Part shown: in pieces, positions 10,104-18,359 of the stretch
Layout: the number at the start of each line of letters is the position of its first letter
Position numbering within the stretch: position 1 is the stretch's first letter
Source: a filamentous cyanobacterium CCP2
GTDB taxonomy: Bacteria > Cyanobacteriota > Cyanobacteriia > Elainellales > Elainellaceae
Reading direction: 5' to 3'
Assembly (NCBI GenBank): GCA_003003615.1
Contig: PVWD01000019.1
Coordinates: forward strand, 1-42,703
DNA length: 42,703 bases
The notes under the pieces: model-generated
Database searches by the model: none
What the model was told of the DNA's origin: nothing
The model's input: the letters and a program-made list of their open reading frames with translations, nothing else
Position numbers and translations under genes: made by a program

Positions 10104-10156
10104 GTAATGGGTGATGGGTAGTGGGCGATCGGTTGGTCGTCCATTACTTATTTTTG
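10104..10156 (+). terminator. Probable terminator after glsF
   Basis: GTAATGG (10104-10110) and CCATTAC (10141-10147) form a 7-bp stem with a long loop that is G-rich and repetitive, then TTATTTTTG follows. It is 12 bp after the glsF stop codon, the expected place. The long loop lowers confidence. Confidence 0.45.
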
Positions 10157-10179
10157 TATAAAGAGTTTTAATTCAATGT

Positions 10180-10290
10180 GCAGCACTACAAAGGATGATT
10201 AGGACAGCTTTGTGCTCTGAATCCATCCGTTTTGGGTTTCAGCAACCTGAGAGTGTCCTAACCTACTCAGCCGTTGCCATATTGCTTGTT
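10180..10290 (+). repeat. Interspersed repeat, copy 1 of 3 (about 110 bp)
   Basis: Shares its whole length with copies at 32825 and 33022. Common landmarks in order are GCAG-AC, TTAGGACAG, ATC-ATCCGTTT-GGGTTT, a terminal TGTCCTAA complementary to TTAGGACA, and GTTGCCATAT. The inner inverted repeat TTAGGACA/TGTCCTAA spans roughly 70 bp. No transposase is present. It looks like a non-autonomous mobile or RNA-structured repeat, lying between convergent genes. Confidence 0.7.
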
Positions 10291-10441
10291 CGACCTCAAA
10301 CTAACAGTTGCAGTCAACATCTCCCCAGTCTTCCCAGTTGGAAGAACAAGCATAACGTTCCGCCTGAGCGGCAGCAGATCAACTTGAACGGTAGACGAAA
10401 AACCTCTCAACTGTCCGCACCAAGGTAGTTATGAGGCACTT

Positions 10442-11209
10442 CTACCCAAAGAATGTTGGAATGACGACATGAATGATGATATCTGCCGTAATGTGAGCTA
10501 GCATTGCAGCCAAAAGCCCCCATTGCCAGTAAAGCCATCCAAAGATTAGACCAACAACACCATTTTGAAATAGTACAACTCCAATTACGCTGAATGGTAA
10601 GCCACTTGCCATCAGTGCAAACTGGGGTAGATGTGCCGCTCCAAAAAGTAGAGTTGCAACAACATTAGCAGCCCAAAATAAAACTGCGCTTGTCTGAGAC
10701 TGCTTCAATATCCAACGCCCAATTCCAACCAGCCCAGTCAATGCACCCAACCGAAACCAAATCTCTTCATTAACACCTGCCCCAAATGCAGCAAGTACTC
10801 CTGGTAAAGAGCCAGGTAATTCCAGATTTTGGAGTGCAGTTGGAAGAAATGAATAAAAAGCTTTGTCTGATAAAACGACAAAAATCCCGCAAACGCTTCC
10901 CAACCCGATCGCCCAAAACAGCGCAAGAAGCAATCTTTTTTTGATTAATAGCTGTGCAAAACTGGAGTCTTCAATGCCTTGCTTGCTGCGCGACCATAAA
11001 CCTAAACTGGCTAAAGGTGCAGTGACGATCGCGCTTAAAGAACCTGCAATCAGTAAAACCTCAGTCAAGGCAACCGCTTGATGGGTAACAGTTAAACCGT
11101 AGAAAATCGTTGAGATTGAAGCGAAGAATGAAGCAACCAATAAAAGCCCCAAAATTTTAAGCGGAACCCGTGAATGCCCCTGTGCTGTTGAGTTTGCATT
11201 AATGCTCAT
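10442..11209 (-). CDS. CPBP family intramembrane metalloprotease (CAAX/bacteriocin-processing type)
   Basis: A 255-residue integral membrane protein with about seven hydrophobic helices. The family motifs are all present: Glu148-Glu149 and Arg153 in NEEIWFRLG (EExxxR), His193 in LLFGAAHLPQ (FxxxH) and His239/Asp243 in AHITADII (HxxxD). These form the glutamate/histidine active site of Rce1-like proteases. Substrates in cyanobacteria are unknown. The C-terminus ends immediately after the last motif, as in many short bacterial members. It is a single gene read from the right. The promoter would lie in the 287 bp shared with the divergent methyltransferase gene. Confidence 0.9.
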   Translation of the reverse strand: MSINANSTAQGHSRVPLKILGLLLVASFFASISTIFYGLTVTHQAVALTEVLLIAGSLSAIVTAPLASLGLWSRSKQGIEDSSFAQLLIKKRLLLALFWAIGLGSVCGIFVVLSDKAFYSFLPTALQNLELPGSLPGVLAAFGAGVNEEIWFRLGALTGLVGIGRWILKQSQTSAVLFWAANVVATLLFGAAHLPQFALMASGLPFSVIGVVLFQNGVVGLIFGWLYWQWGLLAAMLAHITADIIIHVVIPTFFG

Positions 11210-11496
11210 AGGCGCATTTCCCCTTTACTCTGGAAGACTTCCACCCGATTTTACTCAACTTCTATTGTCTTCCCGATAACTTCAACGTATAGCCCCTACG
11301 AGAAAACTGCGCTGAATAACTAGTTATTCACTGTCGAATCTGTCATCTAATCCGATAATCAGGATGTTAGCCGCCGTTCTTGTCGTGTAGCTCCGATCGC
11401 CTTTTGTTGGGCAACCTCAGCCTAGTCTCCAAGTCGCAACCGCCTGCAACTTTTCTTTACAATAGAGAAGTAATGCCAAATTGAAGCCCCTTAGCC

Positions 11497-12144
11497 ATGT
11501 TGGAATCGACCCAGCGCAGCAAGCTTGACGAAACAGACGATACGCTGTTCTATGATGTCCCGCGCTTTGTGACCCATGTGGATGAATCGTTCATCCAGCA
11601 GTTAACCAATCTGTATCGGGAACGGCTCAAACCGAACTCGGTCATTTTTGACATGATGAGCAGTTGGGTGTCGCATTTGCCGGAGGATATGGAGTTTGAG
11701 CATGTGGAAGGGCATGGGTTAAATGAATCAGAACTGGCTCGTAACCCTCAGCTTGACCATTATTTTGTGCAAAATCTCAACCAGAAGCAGCTTTTGCCTT
11801 TACCCGATCGGTCTTTTGATGCGGTGCTGAATGCCGTTTCGGTGCAGTATCTTCAGCGTCCTGAGGCGGTTTTTGCTGAGATTTATCGGGTTCTGAAACC
11901 GGGTGGCATTGCCATTATTAGTTTCTCGAACCGGATGTTTTATCAGAAGGCGATTCAGGCGTGGCGAGATGGTTCAGAAGACGATCGCGTTGAGTTAGTG
12001 AAACGATACTTTAGAGCCATTCCTGGATTTAGCGAACCAGAGACGATCGTCCGTTTGAGTATGCTGCCCCGCGTCTTGCAATTGATGGGCATTCCGGGGG
12101 GTGATCCTTTCTATGCGGTGATTGCAGAGCGCAAGCAGGAGTAA
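11497..12144 (+). CDS. Class I SAM-dependent methyltransferase
   Basis: A 215-residue protein with a Methyltransf_11-type fold. The acidic-loop region LPLPDRSFDAVLNAVSVQYL and post-I motif IYRVLKPGGIAIISFSNRMF (about 126-150) are clear. Motif I is unusual: VIFDMMSSWVSHLPED replaces the canonical glycine-rich GxGxG, a variant I have seen in a cyanobacterial and plant subfamily of unknown substrate. The ATG at 11497 begins the ORF and no strong Shine-Dalgarno is visible. The downstream gene is convergent with a 19-bp gap and I see no terminator hairpin between them. The substrate is unknown. Confidence 0.9.
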   Translation: MLESTQRSKLDETDDTLFYDVPRFVTHVDESFIQQLTNLYRERLKPNSVIFDMMSSWVSHLPEDMEFEHVEGHGLNESELARNPQLDHYFVQNLNQKQLLPLPDRSFDAVLNAVSVQYLQRPEAVFAEIYRVLKPGGIAIISFSNRMFYQKAIQAWRDGSEDDRVELVKRYFRAIPGFSEPETIVRLSMLPRVLQLMGIPGGDPFYAVIAERKQE

Positions 12145-12163
12145 GTCTGACAACTTCAAGACA

Positions 12164-12376
12164 TCACTGCTCGACCAACCGCTTTAGGCGGAGATATGCT
12201 TCCTCTGGAGTGAGCGGACTACACTGTTGCTCATTGGGAATGTAAAAGATCCAGCTATCGGGAAAGTAATGCACCACAAAACTAGGGATCAAGCCGCGTT
12301 CCATCGCCTGTTTCCCCAATTGCTCTGCTTTTTCTTCGAGGCTGAGTTGGTCGTGAAAGGGTTGCTCAGTTGTCAT
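12164..12376 (-). CDS. Small hypothetical protein (70 aa)
   Basis: I do not recognise a family. From ATG 12376 it is a soluble, slightly acidic protein starting MTTEQPFHDQLSLEEKAEQL. It has an amphipathic N-terminal helix, an aromatic core VVHYFPDSWIFYIP and a C-terminal helix TPEEAYLRLKRLVEQ. The composition and well-formed secondary structure look protein-like. It follows the LuxR-type gene by only 4 bp on the same strand, so the two are probably co-transcribed. The frame stays open ten codons further upstream into the LuxR gene, but those residues look unrelated. Confidence 0.7.
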   Translation of the reverse strand: MTTEQPFHDQLSLEEKAEQLGKQAMERGLIPSFVVHYFPDSWIFYIPNEQQCSPLTPEEAYLRLKRLVEQ

Positions 12377-12380
12377 AGCT

Positions 12381-12632
12381 TTAAACCAAACCTTTTCGTA
12401 TCGCAATTACGGCAGCCTGTATCCGATGATTGACTCCGAATTTGTTTAATATACCGCGTACATGAGCTTTGACAGTATTGGTGCTGAGGTACAAACGAGC
12501 CGCAATTTCAGCGTTGCTTTGCCCTTCCACCAGCAATTCCAAAACCTCTAATTCACGGTTTGAAAGGCTGTGAGCAGGTTCAGAAGGGGATGGGCTGGGC
12601 TGTTCGACCTTCTGTATCGGAGATTCTTCCAT
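12381..12632 (-). CDS. Stand-alone LuxR/GerE-type helix-turn-helix protein
   Basis: An 83-residue DNA-binding protein. Residues 1-20 are Ser/Pro-rich. Residues 23-83 are a complete GerE domain: LSNRELEVLELLVEGQ, AEIAARLYLSTNTVKAHV (the recognition helix) and ILNKFGVNHRIQAAVIAI. It has no receiver or ligand domain, unlike the response regulator at 14120 whose HTH is very similar (LSISESTVKFHVNNILSKLGVNDRTQAVLIAI). It could act alone as a small activator or interfere with the nearby full-length regulator. It is the first gene of a two-gene unit with the 70-residue protein. Length and frame are intact, so I see it as a real gene rather than a fragment, though loss of an N-terminal domain is possible. 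Confidence 0.88.
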   Translation of the reverse strand: MEESPIQKVEQPSPSPSEPAHSLSNRELEVLELLVEGQSNAEIAARLYLSTNTVKAHVRGILNKFGVNHRIQAAVIAIRKGLV

Positions 12633-12701
12633 AGGATGGGAACCAGGTTAGATGTTTGTTGAGATTAAACGCCGCTTCAGTTCATCGGTATTCAACATGA
12701 G

Positions 12702-12716
12702 GTGGGCATTGCCCAC
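12702..12716. repeat. Short palindromic repeat, GTGGGCA-T-TGCCCAC
   Basis: A perfect 7-bp inverted repeat with a single-base centre, followed by TACG. Short GGTGGGCA/TGCCCACC palindromes of this sort are scattered through cyanobacterial intergenic DNA. It lies between the LuxR-type gene and the end of the aldo/keto reductase gene. Confidence 0.45.
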
Positions 12717-12771
12717 TACGTTAGGTTTGAAGGCATGCGATCGAGTTTTGCCTCAGTCCCAGAGTTTACAG

Positions 12772-13881
12772 TTAAGGTGTGGTCGTACTTGCGGCTGGAA
12801 TTAGGACATCGGAGGAGTAGCCTGTTGGTTTGGTGCCAACCGTGCTGCCGTGAATCATGCCTTGATGATTTGGCTCAAAGAAGCTGTAGGGGAACTGAGC
12901 GTCTGGAGCACCGATCGCATTTAGCCGATCGGTTAGTTCGGGGGGAATGGCAAAATCCAGGGCTTGGAGGTTATCGTCTAGCTGGGAGAGCTTTGTTGCT
13001 CCGATGATGACTGAGCCAATTCCTGGGCGGTTGGCAGTCCAATTTACAGCGATTTGGGCCATGCTGCGTCCCAACTCTTTCGCTACAGTTTCCAGTTCTG
13101 CCACAACCTTCCAGTTTCGATCGTTGAATTTTTGAAAGGCTGGGTTTTGGGTGTCTTTCATCATATCCAGCCGTCCGTCGGCGTTCAGAACCCCTTCACT
13201 AGGGCGATATTTACCGCTCAGCAGCCCACTAGCAAGCGGACTCCACACCATAATTCCCATGCCCAGTTCCAACCCAAGCGGCACAAATTCCCGCTCAATG
13301 TTCCGCTCCACCAGCGAATATTCTAGCTGCAACGTATTAATCGGTTCGTAGCCGCGCCATTCTGCCAGGGTTTGGGCCCGTGCAGCATACCAAGCAGGCG
13401 TATCACTCAGCCCAACATAGCGCACTTTACCCGATCGCACTAAATCATCTAGGGTTCGCATCACTTCTTCGACGGGCGTAATGCAGTCCCATGTGTGGAG
13501 AAGGTAAAGATCGATATAATCTGTTCCGAGTCGTTGTAATGATCCTTCAACTGCCCGCAGAATATTCTTGCGTCCATTCCCGCCAGCATTCGGGTTAGGA
13601 GGGGCACCGTTGTAAGAAAACTTGGTCGCAATGACGACCCGATCGCGTAGAGCACGTTCTGCAACAAATTTTCCTATCCAGGCTTCGCTCGTGCCGTTGG
13701 TGTAAAGATCGGCTGTATCAATGAAGTTTCCACCTGCATCGACATAGCGGTTGAAAAGCTGGCGTGCAGTGTCCTCATCTGACCCCCAGCCCCATTCCGT
13801 GCCAAAGGTCATGGTACCAAGGCAAAGACGGCTGACTCGTAAACCAGAACGTCCTAAGGTGTAGTAGCGATCGAGAGACAT
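12772..13881 (-). CDS. Aldo/keto reductase
   Basis: A 369-residue NADPH-dependent oxidoreductase with a TIM-barrel fold, of the YajO/Kv-beta-like group. The catalytic tetrad is Asp55 and Tyr60 (FIDTADLYTNG), Lys87 (IATKF) and His129 (LHTWD). A C-terminal coenzyme segment (PGIGSVIIGATKLSQLDDNL) is present. The start is ATG 13881, preceded by a strong AGGAG 8 bp upstream. The frame extends 14 codons further without conserved residues. The family reduces aldehydes and ketones broadly and often answers reactive carbonyl stress. The exact substrate is unknown. It stands alone, with 238 bp to the neighbouring response regulator gene. Confidence 0.94.
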   Translation of the reverse strand: MSLDRYYTLGRSGLRVSRLCLGTMTFGTEWGWGSDEDTARQLFNRYVDAGGNFIDTADLYTNGTSEAWIGKFVAERALRDRVVIATKFSYNGAPPNPNAGGNGRKNILRAVEGSLQRLGTDYIDLYLLHTWDCITPVEEVMRTLDDLVRSGKVRYVGLSDTPAWYAARAQTLAEWRGYEPINTLQLEYSLVERNIEREFVPLGLELGMGIMVWSPLASGLLSGKYRPSEGVLNADGRLDMMKDTQNPAFQKFNDRNWKVVAELETVAKELGRSMAQIAVNWTANRPGIGSVIIGATKLSQLDDNLQALDFAIPPELTDRLNAIGAPDAQFPYSFFEPNHQGMIHGSTVGTKPTGYSSDVLIPAASTTTP

Positions 13882-14119
13882 AACATTCTCCTGTATCAAT
13901 TCCTTCATTAAAACTGATTGCATCTCAAATGCTGGGAAAGCTTTTTCTCTGGGAGAAGACTCGCTTCAAACAAGTGGGGCTTGTCCTGCGTGGTGACGAA
14001 TTTTCTGGAAAACAAGTTAAATCTTTATGACTTTACTGTTTTAGCCGTTCGCTGGTAACTGTGCAGATGTAGAGATAAATCCTGTCCCATTGGCTAGGTA
14101 GATAAAGGGATGAGGTCAA

Positions 14120-14755
14120 TCACAGTCCAGCTACTCCGCGCTTGATGGCAATTAACACCGCCTGAGTGCGATCGTTCACGCCTAGTTTACTTAGAATATT
14201 ATTCACATGAAATTTGACGGTACTTTCGCTGATGGATAATGCTTCTGCAATTTCCTGGTTGGTTTTGCCATGGGATAAAATTTGCAGCACTTCCCGTTCG
14301 CGATCGGTCAGTTGGGGTTGGCTCATGCGTTCTGCCAGCTTTGCTCCGACCTCTGGTGGAATATATTTTTGCCCTGAATGAACTTTGCGAATCGCATCAA
14401 GCAATTGATTCATTTTGGCATCTTTGAGCAAGTATCCCTTGGCTCCGGCTTGCAACCCGCGAAAAATATCTTCATCGGTGTCATAGGTGGTCAAAATGAC
14501 GATGCGAGCCTCTGGAAATTCTTGACGAATGGTGATGATGGCATCCACGCCGCCCATTTCCTTCATGCGTAAGTCCATTAGCGTCACATCGGGCTGGTGT
14601 TGGCGGTATTGTTCTACTGCTTCCGTTCCGGTTTCAGCCTCAGCAATAACTTCCATACCGTCGGTGAGTTCTACCATGCGAACTAATCCATTGCGAACGA
14701 TCGGGTGGTCGTCGGCAATTAACACACGAATGGGTAAAAACTGAGTTTCACTCAT
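14120..14755 (-). CDS. NarL/FixJ-family response regulator
   Basis: A 211-residue two-domain regulator. The receiver (about 9-125) has the acidic pair Asp15-Asp16, phosphoacceptor Asp61 (VTLMDLRM), a conserved Thr in ILTTYDTDED and Lys in YLLKDAK. The LuxR-type HTH is at about 145-205. Its start overlaps the end of the histidine kinase gene by four bases (ATGA), so the pair is translationally coupled and is a clear cognate two-component system. Targets are unknown. The receiver resembles LiaR/DegU-like proteins, which often sense envelope or redox stress. Confidence 0.95.
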   Translation of the reverse strand: MSETQFLPIRVLIADDHPIVRNGLVRMVELTDGMEVIAEAETGTEAVEQYRQHQPDVTLMDLRMKEMGGVDAIITIRQEFPEARIVILTTYDTDEDIFRGLQAGAKGYLLKDAKMNQLLDAIRKVHSGQKYIPPEVGAKLAERMSQPQLTDREREVLQILSHGKTNQEIAEALSISESTVKFHVNNILSKLGVNDRTQAVLIAIKRGVAGL

Positions 14756-17157
14756 GGTGAAGAATGGGTAAGGGGAACTTGCACATCGATTTTGGTTCCT
14801 TGATTGGGTTGCGTGGTGATTATCAATTGTCCTCCTACGCGATCGGCCCGTTCAGACATTCCGATTAAGCCAAAACCGTCGCTAGGAGCCTTTGGATCAA
14901 AACCGCAGCCATCATCTTGAATCGTGAGACGAATCCCATCAGGAACGTAGATTAGCTCAATCCAGAGATGAGTTGCTTGGGCATATTTCAGTGTGTTGGT
15001 GATGGCTTCCTGCCCAATCCGCAGCAAGTTCTTACCAATGAAGGGCAGAAGCGGATATGGCTCGCCATGAAGGGTGACTTCTGTGTGTAAAGACGTGCCG
15101 CTCGTCATTTGAGTCAGGCAGTGAGACAGCTTTTGGGCCAAATCGGCGTAGTCTTCATCAGCGGGGTAGAGCGTCCATACGGAGCGTCGGGCTTCTGCTA
15201 ATCCGGTTTTGGCGAGTTCACCAATGCGATCGAGGGTGGTGGTTACATCAGATGGGTTTTGCTCCACCAAGAACTTCGCAAGCTCTAGCTGAACGGCAAT
15301 TCCTGTAAACGATTGCGCTAACGTATCGTGGATTTCACCTGCCAAGCGATTGCGCTCCTCAAAAATGGCGGTTTGCTTCGCTTCTTCAAACAGTTGGTTG
15401 AGGTAAACGGCCAGCGTCATTTGCTGGGCAAAGGCATAACCCAGTTCAATTTGGAGGTTGCTAAAGTGCCGATCGTCCGGCAGCCAAATGTCTAGTGCCC
15501 CGACGGTTTTATCATTTAGCCGCAGGGGAATATTTAACAATCGGCTCACCCCCCGTGCCTGATACCATGCATTAATATCAATTTCAATTTGGGCAGAGGC
15601 AGCAAGAATTGCCCGATCGGTGGCAATATCGTCAATTAAAAAACTGGCAGGATAGCCCAGATCATTAGGGCAGATCAGGCTGAGTAGGGACGGAAACGCA
15701 TTGATTCCAGGATGTCCAGGTTGCTCCTCTGGGGTGAGGATTTCACCGTTCCAGTGGGTGAGCTTGAGGTAAGCAGTGCGGTTACAGTCGGAATGCAGCC
15801 AATACTCAACCAAGGATGTATCAAACTGTTCAGCAATGACTTTGAGAATGTGTCCAATAATTTGGTTGGGGTTGGCATCAACGGCAATGGCATTGAGCGA
15901 TCGGGTGAGGGCAGCATTTGCCTTAGCCAGTTCTACAACTCGTTCTTGTTCAGCTTGGAGTAAGGCTTGCTGGGTTTCTCTCAGTTCTGTAATGTCAATT
16001 TGAGTGCCCCACCCCTCCACCAAATAACCATCCTTAATAATGCCCATGCCATTGTTGAGAAAATGCCGCCGGTTACCTTGGCGATCGACCTCCTCTAGCT
16101 CTGCATCACACATCCGGTAGCCGCTTGCAATGAAGCCCCGAATTAAAGATAACTTTTGCTCCAGACTAGACTGGTAAGCCTCTGAGGAAAGCTGCAAACC
16201 CACAACTTTGGTAAAGCCATACATGGCCGCATAGGCAGTATTAGCCTCGGCAATGCGGAAATGGCGGTAGAACCAATCCACCTGCTCTTCAATGGGTAGT
16301 GAAACGGGCATGGGTTGATCGAGTTCCCATCGGTAAATGCCATCACTGCTCAGTTCAAATAATGTCCGATACCGCTCTTCGGATAAAGTGAGACGATCGA
16401 TCGCCTGCTGCAATTCTGCGGCTTTTTGAGCAAGCTGAGTTTCTGACTGCTTGAGAGCTTCTTCAGCCCGTTTTCGCTCTGTGATATCACTGTCAATGCC
16501 TCGGTAGCCCAAAAAATTGCCTTGCAGGTCAAAAATGGGAGTACCACTGGTTTCAAAAATCACAGGATGCCCATCTTTAGCCAAATTAAGATTTTCCAGC
16601 TTTCTAAAGGGTCTTTGGGCAGCGGCAATTTGTGAAAACTCCTGAGCCACCCGGACAGCTTCCTGGGGCGGCATAAAATCAAACGGGGTTTTGCCCAACA
16701 GTTCTTCAGGCAAGTAACCCAAAAACTGATATACCTTCTCATCCACGTAGGTATAAATGCCATTCGCATCAACTTCCCACGCCCAGTCGCTCATGGTTCT
16801 CAGCAGGTCTTGAAGCCGCGTTTGGCTCTGTTGTAGTTCAGCATTCAGGGGATAGCTTTGCTGCACATCTCGATCGGGCTTCTGCAAGAGCTGGTTAATG
16901 CCGAGCAACTGGATATAGGACTGTTCTGAAGCGGTAAATATGGCTTGCCATGCCTGTTCTTTCCGCCTGTAGTTTGCTACCTCTGCCGCCAGCACCGCAT
17001 AAGCAGCTTCCATCTCCACCATGCGGGGATGCAGGGTTTCAACTTGCTTTTGGTAGTTCGCCAACTGCGATCGCAGCATTGCATTTTCCTGCTCCAGGGG
17101 AACGTTCCGCTGTGGTTGAGCCGTTGCACCATTCTCAAGGAAGGGTTCCTGCATCAT
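14752..17157 (-). CDS. Multi-PAS/GAF sensor histidine kinase (HisKA_3, NarX/LiaS type)
   Basis: An 801-residue kinase without transmembrane segments, so a cytoplasmic sensor. In order: a coiled-coil N-terminus (about 20-115), a PAS/PAC domain (about 115-230, ending GIDSDITERKRAEEAL), a second, more divergent PAS (about 262-395, ending WGTQIDITELRETQQ), a GAF domain (about 415-590), the HisKA_3 dimerisation domain with phosphoacceptor His610 (EERNRLAGEIHDTLAQSF), and the ATPase domain with N box (EAITNTLKYAQATHL), G1 (DDGCGFDP) and G2 (GFGLIGMSERA). The cognate regulator overlaps its 3' end. No bilin-binding cysteine motif is evident in the GAF domain; the ligand is unknown. Confidence 0.95.
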   Translation of the reverse strand: MMQEPFLENGATAQPQRNVPLEQENAMLRSQLANYQKQVETLHPRMVEMEAAYAVLAAEVANYRRKEQAWQAIFTASEQSYIQLLGINQLLQKPDRDVQQSYPLNAELQQSQTRLQDLLRTMSDWAWEVDANGIYTYVDEKVYQFLGYLPEELLGKTPFDFMPPQEAVRVAQEFSQIAAAQRPFRKLENLNLAKDGHPVIFETSGTPIFDLQGNFLGYRGIDSDITERKRAEEALKQSETQLAQKAAELQQAIDRLTLSEERYRTLFELSSDGIYRWELDQPMPVSLPIEEQVDWFYRHFRIAEANTAYAAMYGFTKVVGLQLSSEAYQSSLEQKLSLIRGFIASGYRMCDAELEEVDRQGNRRHFLNNGMGIIKDGYLVEGWGTQIDITELRETQQALLQAEQERVVELAKANAALTRSLNAIAVDANPNQIIGHILKVIAEQFDTSLVEYWLHSDCNRTAYLKLTHWNGEILTPEEQPGHPGINAFPSLLSLICPNDLGYPASFLIDDIATDRAILAASAQIEIDINAWYQARGVSRLLNIPLRLNDKTVGALDIWLPDDRHFSNLQIELGYAFAQQMTLAVYLNQLFEEAKQTAIFEERNRLAGEIHDTLAQSFTGIAVQLELAKFLVEQNPSDVTTTLDRIGELAKTGLAEARRSVWTLYPADEDYADLAQKLSHCLTQMTSGTSLHTEVTLHGEPYPLLPFIGKNLLRIGQEAITNTLKYAQATHLWIELIYVPDGIRLTIQDDGCGFDPKAPSDGFGLIGMSERADRVGGQLIITTQPNQGTKIDVQVPLTHSSP

Positions 17158-17434
17158 GACCTGCTCCCTAGTGTGCGTGTTGTCGGAATCAAGGGTTTTC
17201 CTAATCTATACCCGACAATCAGAGTTTCGGCTTCCTACCTATTCAAAGTCTTAAGGTTCTCGATCAAAACGATCGCAGGACGAGGATTAGGCTGTACTGA
17301 AGTGTGGTTAAAACCTAGTCGTTTGTTTAGTTGACTACACCCACTTTAGCTAGCGACATTCAGCCCTTGCCTCTGTATCGTTTCAAGTAACTCTACCCCG
17401 GATGAAACGCTGCGTTTGTCGCTGACCAATTAGA

Positions 17435-17459
17435 AATTGTAGACTTTTTGGATACAATT
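17435..17459 (+). promoter_or_regulatory. Palindromic operator candidate upstream of pirin
   Basis: AATTGTA (17435-17441) and TACAATT (17453-17459) form a perfect inverted repeat with an 11-bp spacer. The T-N11-A symmetry suits a LysR-type regulator. A possible -35 TTGGAT (17448-17453) lies within the palindrome, 17 bp from TAGCAT (17471-17476), so a bound protein would touch the promoter. No LysR gene is in this window. The spacing is wrong for NtcA, which needs GTA-N8-TAC. Confidence 0.55.
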
Positions 17460-17549
17460 AGTCGATAAAATAGCATATTGTCTTTTATTTGGATTCAATT
17501 CATAATAAAGATATTCCTAAAGCAATCTGCTTCCTTGGAGGTATCTGAA

Positions 17550-18254
17550 ATGATTACCCTTCGATCGGCTCAAGAACGTGGTGCTGCAAACTTTGGATGG
17601 TTAGATAGTCGTCACACTTTCTCGTTTGGCAATTATTACGATCCCAACCACATGGGCTTTGCAGATCTGCGTGTCATCAACGAAGACAAAGTTAGTCCTG
17701 GGCAAGGGTTTGGCAAGCATGGACACCGAGATATGGAAATTATTTCCTATGTCCTGGAAGGTGCCTTAGAACATAAAGACAGCATCGGGACAGGTTCCGT
17801 GATTCGTCCGGGAGATGTCCAGCGAATGTCTGCTGGGACAGGCATTTTCCATAGCGAATTCAATGCTTCCACAACTGAGCCTGTGCATTTTCTGCAAATC
17901 TGGATTCTGCCAGATACGAAAGGGATTGAACCAGGCTACGAGCAAAAAACATTCTTTGAAGCAGAAAAGCGCGGCAAGTTGCGGCTGGTTGGTTCCCGCG
18001 ATGGGCGTGAAGGTTCCATTACCATTCATCAAGATGTGAATCTTTATGCAACATCTCTACAGGCAGGCGATACCGTAAACTATTCCCTGGCAGAAGGCCG
18101 GGTTGCCTGGTTGCAGGTTGCTAAAGGGGCAGTCCAACTCAATGGCCAAACACTAACGGCTGGTGATGGGGCTGCTGTTGCAGAGGAACCCCAAATCACA
18201 CTGCAAGGAACTGCAAACAACGCTGAGGTGTTACTGTTTGACATGGCAGCCTAA
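17550..18254 (+). CDS. Pirin family protein (bicupin)
   Basis: A 234-residue bicupin of the pirin/YhaK type. The metal-binding residues of human pirin correspond to His57 and His59 (GKHGHRDME), His101 and Glu103 (GIFHSEFNA). Related proteins show quercetin 2,3-dioxygenase activity or act as redox-responsive partners of transcription factors. The start is ATG 17550, eight bases after TTGGAGG; the frame extends 24 codons upstream into an AT-rich stretch without family similarity. A palindromic operator candidate lies 90 bp upstream. The azoreductase gene follows in the same direction, suggesting one stress unit. The sequence does not settle the substrate. Confidence 0.94.
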   Translation: MITLRSAQERGAANFGWLDSRHTFSFGNYYDPNHMGFADLRVINEDKVSPGQGFGKHGHRDMEIISYVLEGALEHKDSIGTGSVIRPGDVQRMSAGTGIFHSEFNASTTEPVHFLQIWILPDTKGIEPGYEQKTFFEAEKRGKLRLVGSRDGREGSITIHQDVNLYATSLQAGDTVNYSLAEGRVAWLQVAKGAVQLNGQTLTAGDGAAVAEEPQITLQGTANNAEVLLFDMAA

Positions 18255-18264
18255 TCGTAATCAT

Positions 18265-18288
18265 AGGGGTGGGATCTTTCCCGCCCTT
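18265..18288 (+). terminator. Hairpin after pirin
   Basis: GGGTGGGA (18267-18274) pairs with TCCCGCCC (18279-18286) through eight pairs including one wobble, with a TCTT loop, followed by TTTGTTG. The stem is strong and the T-run short. It may partly separate the pirin transcript from azoR. Confidence 0.6.
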
Positions 18289-18359
18289 TGTTGATTCCTA
18301 TCTGGATCATGTTTTGTTTCCATTGATTGTGTTCACCATTACTGAAAGAGATTCAAACT

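Noticed and set aside
10195-10428. 77-residue frame beginning MIRTALCSESIRFGF, similar to a frame at 33039-33317
   Set aside because: The similarity stops where the shared DNA repeat ends; both frames arise from the interspersed repeat and lack a ribosome site, so I treat them as repeats rather than a protein family.
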